DNA of 64,000 nucleotides. Source: Leucobacter exalbidus. GTDB lineage: Bacteria; Actinomycetota; Actinomycetes; Actinomycetales; Microbacteriaceae. The position numbers were made by a program, and so were the translations under genes. The DNA is taken from assembly GCF_017834145.1 (NCBI RefSeq), contig NZ_JAFIDA010000001.1:2666001-2730000 (forward strand). The letters run 5' to 3'. Below the pieces are notes generated by a model, which did not search any database, was not told the DNA's origin, and saw only the letters and a list, made by a program, of their open reading frames with translations. Positions 59,987 to 64,000 of the stretch are shown piece by piece (position 1 is the stretch's first letter; each line of letters opens with the position of its first letter).

Positions 59987-60842
59987 GGCCGAACAGCTCC
60001 CTCGCCGGTTTTGGAGAATCGATCGCGGTGGAATCGGTGACAACTTTCGCGCCGCGCACCAGCTCTGAGAGCTCGCTGCCGTGCAGCATGCGTGCCGGGT
60101 GTGGGCCGCCGGCCAGCAGCCGGGGGAGCCAATCGAGCGCGTCGAGTGAATCAGTGGACGCTACAAACACAATGTTGCCGAATCTGCGCCCCTTGAGTAC
60201 CTGCGGCTCGGCGATCGCCGCGACCGAGGGGAATAAACTCGACAGCGTTGCCGCTTGACCGCGAGCAAAGGGGAGACCCGTGCCGTCTGCGGTGTTGATC
60301 GCAATGACACCGCCAGGTGCCAGCAGCGGCCGAATGAGTTCGTAGAACTCGACGCTTGAGACGTGCGCTGGTGTGCGCGCGCCAGCGAAGATGTCGACGA
60401 CGACCAGATCCATCGCGCCCTGCATGCCCTCGGGCAGCTTACCGAGCATTTCACGGGCGTCACCCCGGCGCACGCGCATGCTGGCGCGCTTGGGCAGCGG
60501 GGCCGCCTCGCGCACGAGGTCAACGATGGCGCCCTCGAGCTCGATGATCTGCTGGCGGCTGCCGGGCCGGGTGGCCTCGATGTAGCGCGGCAGCGTGAAC
60601 GCGCCGCCACCCAGGTGCAGCGCCGAGATGGGGTCGCCCTCGGGGCGAAACAGATCGATCACGTGCCCGATGCGGCGCACGTACTCGAAAAAGAGCTCTG
60701 AGGGGTCGGCAAGATTCACATGCGACTGCGGGGTGCCATCGATGACGAGCTGAATGGCGTCTTGCACCCACTCATCGTGTTCGATTGCCGCGACGAGCCC
60801 CGAGGGTAGCGTGATGGGAGCGGGAAGAATGCTTTTAGCCAC
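59979..60842 (-). CDS. spermidine synthase-like methyltransferase-fold protein
   Basis: A 287-residue Rossmann protein of the spermidine-synthase family: SALHLGGGAFTLPRYIEATR (Gly motif), IIELEGAIVDLVREA, MDLVVVDIFAGARTPAHVSS. The polyamine-site acidic residues are not clearly present, and no adometDC is near, so true spermidine synthesis is unproven. GTG 60842 overlaps the glutaredoxin stop (GTGGCTAA). Confidence 0.8.
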   Translation of the reverse strand: MAKSILPAPITLPSGLVAAIEHDEWVQDAIQLVIDGTPQSHVNLADPSELFFEYVRRIGHVIDLFRPEGDPISALHLGGGAFTLPRYIEATRPGSRQQIIELEGAIVDLVREAAPLPKRASMRVRRGDAREMLGKLPEGMQGAMDLVVVDIFAGARTPAHVSSVEFYELIRPLLAPGGVIAINTADGTGLPFARGQAATLSSLFPSVAAIAEPQVLKGRRFGNIVFVASTDSLDALDWLPRLLAGGPHPARMLHGSELSELVRGAKVVTDSTAIDSPKPARELFGRG

Positions 60843-61155
60843 GAGCCAACCCCAGCTTCTCGATCATGTGTAGCATCTCGGCGTTTGACGGCTCGACCTG
60901 GTGGCTGCGGTCGGGGTACACAATCACCGGAATATTGGTGCGCCCGCTGATGTCACGTGCCACATCGGCGGCCGCGGGATCTTGGGTGAGGTCAACGTAG
61001 CGGTACGGCACGCCAGATCGCTCAAACACCAGCTTCGCGCGGCGGCAGTCGCCGCACCAATCAGCACCAAACATGATCGTTTCGGCCTGCGCTGCATCAG
61101 CAGCGGGTGCGGCTGCATCGGCTTGCGATGAAGAAGAGGATGAATCGTGGGTCAT
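60835..61155 (-). CDS. glutaredoxin/mycoredoxin-like protein
   Basis: A 106-residue thioredoxin-fold protein with an Ala-rich N-terminal stretch of about 25 residues. The active site is FGADWCGDCRRAKLVFE (CGDC). NIPVIVYPDRSHQVEPS gives the cis-Pro. Mycoredoxins with this layout reduce mycothiol mixed disulfides in actinobacteria. TAGGCT (minus strand 61167-61162) lies six bases before ATG 61155. Confidence 0.85.
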   Translation of the reverse strand: MTHDSSSSSSQADAAAPAADAAQAETIMFGADWCGDCRRAKLVFERSGVPYRYVDLTQDPAAADVARDISGRTNIPVIVYPDRSHQVEPSNAEMLHMIEKLGLARG

Positions 61156-61164
61156 GCCCCCAGC

Positions 61165-61863
61165 CTAAAGTGAGCCACTGACATTGACTTGATCGACCGT
61201 GCGTTCGGGGTGCCACAGTGCGAGTGCAATCAGCGCAGCTGCCGTGCCCAGCAGCGCGCCCGCGAGGGTGTCGGTGAGCCAGTGCACGTGCAGCGCGGTG
61301 CGACTCCAAGCCATTGTTGCCACCCAAAGAATTGCCACGCTCCATACCCCGGCTGCCTGGCGAGACGTGAAATCGTAGGCGCTGCACGCCACGAGCGCGA
61401 TTGACACGGCGAGCGCGGCCGCGCCCATGGTGTGCCCTGACGGATATGAACTGCCCGCGGCGCTGTAGAGCTGGTCCCACGGGCGGGGCCGTGACACCAG
61501 CGCCTTCAGCAGCTCAGACCCCGCAATGCCCAGCAACATTGCGGTGAGTACCGTTGCCGCGCCTCGCGGTAGCCGCACCGCGAAAAAGAGTGCCGCGGCA
61601 ATGGCGGCGCAGGAGGCCGCCCCGATGCCGCCGCCCACCTCGGCCATAAACACAGCGAGTGCGTGCCCCAATGACGAGCGTTCGACCCGAGCAGCCCCGT
61701 GCCACCAATCATCGATTGCGAGCGGTCCGACCGAGACGAAACCGAGATAGGCGCCGAAGCCCACCACCACCGCGATGGCGAGAAACGCCCAAGTTGAAGC
61801 GTTGCGGGGGAGCGGGGTAGGCTTGGTTGCAGTGCCGCTGGACGGGTGTGAAACATCATGCAT
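61165..61863 (-). CDS. PAP2-family membrane phosphatase
   Basis: A 232-residue six-helix phosphatase. The three-part active site is KALVSRPRPW, SSYPSGHTMGAAAL and SRTALHVHWLTDTLAG. It acts on lipid phosphates such as undecaprenyl pyrophosphate or phosphatidate at the outer face. ATG 61863 has TACTGT (minus strand 61875-61870) six bases upstream. The longer frame to 61905 is disfavoured for that reason. Confidence 0.88.
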   Translation of the reverse strand: MHDVSHPSSGTATKPTPLPRNASTWAFLAIAVVVGFGAYLGFVSVGPLAIDDWWHGAARVERSSLGHALAVFMAEVGGGIGAASCAAIAAALFFAVRLPRGAATVLTAMLLGIAGSELLKALVSRPRPWDQLYSAAGSSYPSGHTMGAAALAVSIALVACSAYDFTSRQAAGVWSVAILWVATMAWSRTALHVHWLTDTLAGALLGTAAALIALALWHPERTVDQVNVSGSL

Positions 61864-61985
61864 CTGGCCACAGTAGCGCCGCGACCTGCGGGTTTCGATA
61901 AACACCGCGCGTCACACTCCAGGCAGCTATAAGCCGGGAATATGCTGGGACACCGCAATTTTGGCGACGAATGCCCCGTAAATCG

Positions 61986-62167
61986 TAGACAGTACGTAAC
62001 GATGATGTTACAGTAGATAGCTGCACTACGGACACCAGTGTGCCTTCATATAGTGGTAGGCCCCGGGAGCTGGCGCGAAAGCGCATATGAGCCTCGATCT
62101 CGTGATCCGATGCACTTCTCGCAAGACCAGGTCAACCGGCCCGACGGGGCCCACGGAGGTAGTTTCC
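61986..62167 (+). promoter_or_regulatory. rpoB promoter and 5' leader
   Basis: TAGACA (61986-61991), a 17-base spacer and TACAGT (62009-62014) are a good housekeeping promoter. That puts transcription start near 62021 and leaves a leader of about 145 nt with GGAGGT (62155-62160) seven bases before the TTG start. Confidence 0.6.
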
Positions 62168-64000
62168 TTGGCTGCTGCGCGCAACGCATCGTCCACCATT
62201 CAACCGAAGAACGGTCGCAATCACGAGCGACTTTCCTTCGCCAAGATTTCCGACACGCTGTCGGTGCCAAACCTTTTGGCGCTGCAGCTTGAGAGCTTTG
62301 ATTGGCTCGTCGGTAATGACGCCTGGAAGCAGAGCGTCATCGAGGCACAGGCTCAGGGGCGCGATGACATCGCGCTGAAGAGCGGCCTCGAAGAAATCTT
62401 CGACGAGATCTCACCGATCGAAGACAACGCTGGCACTATGCAGCTGTCGTTTGAGAACCCGATTCTCGACGAGCAGAAGTTCACCATCGAAGAGTGCAAG
62501 GAACGCGGCAAGACTTACGCGGCTCCTTTGTACGTCGAGGCTGCGTTCTACAACACCGAGACTCAGGTTCTGAAGAGCCAGACCGTCTACATGGGCGATT
62601 TCCCCATCATGACGGACAAGGGCACCTTCATCATCAACGGCACCGAGCGCGTCATTGTGTCGCAGCTCGTTCGTAGCCCCGGTGTGTACTTCGAGCGCGC
62701 ACAGGAGAAGACGAGCGATAAGGACGTCTTCACCGCACGCGTTATTCCGAGCCGTGGTGCATGGCTCGAGTTCGAGGTCGACAAGCGCGATCAGGTCGGT
62801 GTTCGCATCGATCGTAAGCGTAAGCAGTCGGTCACCGTGTTCCTGAAGGCACTCGGCATGACCAGCGCCGAGATCCTCGAGGAATTCGCCGGCTACGAGT
62901 CGATCGCTCTCACCCTGGAGAAGGATGCTGTCCTGACCCAGGAAGAGGCACTCAAAGATATCTACCGGAAGCAGCGCCCGGGCGAGCAGGTGGCAATTGA
63001 AGCCGCCAAGGCTCTGCTCGAGAACAGCTACTTCAACGAGAAGCGCTACGACCTCGCAAAGGTGGGTCGCTACAAGATCAACCGCAAGCTGGGTATCGAC
63101 GCGCCTATCACCGATTCGGTGCTGTCGCTGGAAGACATCGTTGCGACGATCAAGTACCTCGTGGGCCTCCACGCTGGCACTGAGACCCTTCCCGGCATTC
63201 GTGACGGCAAGGAAATCAACAACCGTCTCGACACCGATGACATCGATCACTTCGGCAACCGTCGCATCCGCGCCGTTGGCGAGCTGATTCAGAACCAGGT
63301 GCGCACCGGCCTCAGCCGTATGGAGCGCGTTGTTCGCGAGCGTATGACGACTCAGGACATCGAAGCCATCACGCCGAACACCCTGATCAACACGCGCCCC
63401 GTGCTCGCAGCGATCAAGGAGTTCTTCGGTACTTCGCAGCTGTCGCAGTTCATGGACCAGAACAACCCGCTCGCGGGTCTGACGAACAAGCGTCGTCTGT
63501 CTGCTCTTGGCCCCGGTGGTCTCTCACGTGACCGCGCAGGCGTCGAGGTGCGAGACGTTCACCCGTCCCACTACGGCCGCATGTGCCCCATTGAGACCCC
63601 TGAAGGCCCGAACATTGGTCTGATCGGTGCACTCGCAACGTTCGCGCGCATCAATGCGTTCGGCTTCATCGAGACGCCGTACCGTCGCATCATCGAGGGT
63701 GCTGTCACTGATCAGGTTGACTACCTCACCGCCCACGAAGAGGACGAGTACCTCATCGCACAGGCTGGTGCACCCCTGACCGCTGAGGGCAAGTTCGCTG
63801 ACGCTCAGGTGCTCGCACGCCCCCGTGGCTCCGAGGTGGTTCTTGTAGACGCAGAACGCGTGCACTACATGGACGTTTCGCCCCGCCAGATGGTGTCGGT
63901 TGCAACCTCGCTGATCCCGTTCCTGGATCACGATGATGCGAACCGCGCACTCATGGGTGCCAACATGCAGCGACAGGCTGTGCCGCTCGTGCGCAGCGAG
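62168..64000 (+). CDS. rpoB: RNA polymerase beta subunit (5' 611 codons)
   Basis: [20 protein letters not shown] starts the protein at TTG 62168, with GGAGGT seven bases upstream; it runs out of the window at codon 611. The rifampicin region reads [20 protein letters not shown] then [11 protein letters not shown]. The residue matching E. coli His526 (M. tuberculosis His445) is Asn, codon AAC at 63485, residue 440. [20 protein letters not shown] and [12 protein letters not shown] follow as usual. Confidence 0.96.
   Translation, partial: MAAARNASSTIQPKNGRNHERLSFAKISDTLSVPNLLALQLESFDWLVGNDAWKQSVIEAQAQGRDDIALKSGLEEIFDEISPIEDNAGTMQLSFENPILDEQKFTIEECKERGKTYAAPLYVEAAFYNTETQVLKSQTVYMGDFPIMTDKGTFIINGTERVIVSQLVRSPGVYFERAQEKTSDKDVFTARVIPSRGAWLEFEVDKRDQVGVRIDRKRKQSVTVFLKALGMTSAEILEEFAGYESIALTLEKDAVLTQEEALKDIYRKQRPGEQVAIEAAKALLENSYFNEKRYDLAKVGRYKINRKLGIDAPITDSVLSLEDIVATIKYLVGLHAGTETLPGIRDGKEINNRLDTDDIDHFGNRRIRAVGELIQNQVRTGLSRMERVVRERMTTQDIEAITPNTLINTRPVLAAIKEFFGTSQLSQFMDQNNPLAGLTNKRRLSALGPGGLSRDRAGVEVRDVHPSHYGRMCPIETPEGPNIGLIGALATFARINAFGFIETPYRRIIEGAVTDQVDYLTAHEEDEYLIAQAGAPLTAEGKFADAQVLARPRGSEVVLVDAERVHYMDVSPRQMVSVATSLIPFLDHDDANRALMGANMQRQAVPLVRSE

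Overview
The window is high-GC DNA from an actinobacterium, most probably a Microbacteriaceae member close to Leucobacter (inference). Supporting marks are a GlnR-type regulator, DUF3073, a DUF2510 membrane protein, an LAxTG sorting signal, mycoredoxin-like CGDC, meso-diaminopimelate dehydrogenase, an RpoB of actinobacterial type, and many genes that look leaderless (a TAnnnT box 6-7 nt before the start codon).

Layout. 0-5.6 kb: GlnR-type regulator (cut by the window edge), small membrane proteins, a YgfZ-type protein, phosphoglycerate mutase, DUF3073, a secreted Ig-fold protein and DUF445. 5.6-17.3 kb: an RND transporter with a roughly 700-residue disordered tail, a DEAD-box helicase, an acyl-CoA oxidase, prolyl iminopeptidase and a divergent Lrp/LysE pair. 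17.3-26.6 kb: a LysR-effector-domain protein coupled to an alkyltransferase-like protein, fatty acid desaturase, VIT/CCC1 transporter, SRPBCC protein, YpfJ-type metallopeptidase, a self-regulated TetR/YhgE operon and a SUMF1-fold protein.

26.6-32.9 kb is a decay or turnover zone. It holds a lipoprotein gene with an in-frame amber stop, an HTH-ECF-S-component gene whose 5' end carries an in-frame stop, an ABC ATPase with a one-base frameshift, and two decayed copies of the 3' end of a luciferase-like monooxygenase gene placed between unrelated small genes. 32.9-37.6 kb: FtsX-type permease, then M17 and M18 aminopeptidases in one operon.

37.6-39.9 kb is a tRNA cluster (Glu, Asp, Phe, Asp) with a tRNA-Phe-like remnant that lacks its T arm. 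An IS481-family element has landed exactly at the 3' end of the second tRNA-Asp. 40-50.5 kb: TrmL-type methyltransferase, SDR, a carboxyethylornithine synthase-like enzyme, DUF2510 protein, a sodium:solute symporter with a tiny second subunit, SelO, a PACE-type transporter and diaminopimelate dehydrogenase.

50.5-56.4 kb is a cell-surface module: a glycosyltransferase fragment, a large LAxTG surface protein, and a one-protein ECF sigma / zinc-finger anti-sigma / membrane / Ig-domain gene split by a recent IS5-family insertion (4-bp CTAG duplication). 56.6-64 kb: nitrilase-family hydrolase, VanY-type carboxypeptidase and Nudix operon; a Nudix-like protein; a glutaredoxin / spermidine-synthase-like / SprT operon; PAP2 phosphatase; and the first 611 codons of rpoB, which carries Asn in place of the usual rifampicin-pocket His.

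Across the window the 10-bp palindrome GATCCGGATC occurs eight times, in genes and between them, far above chance.
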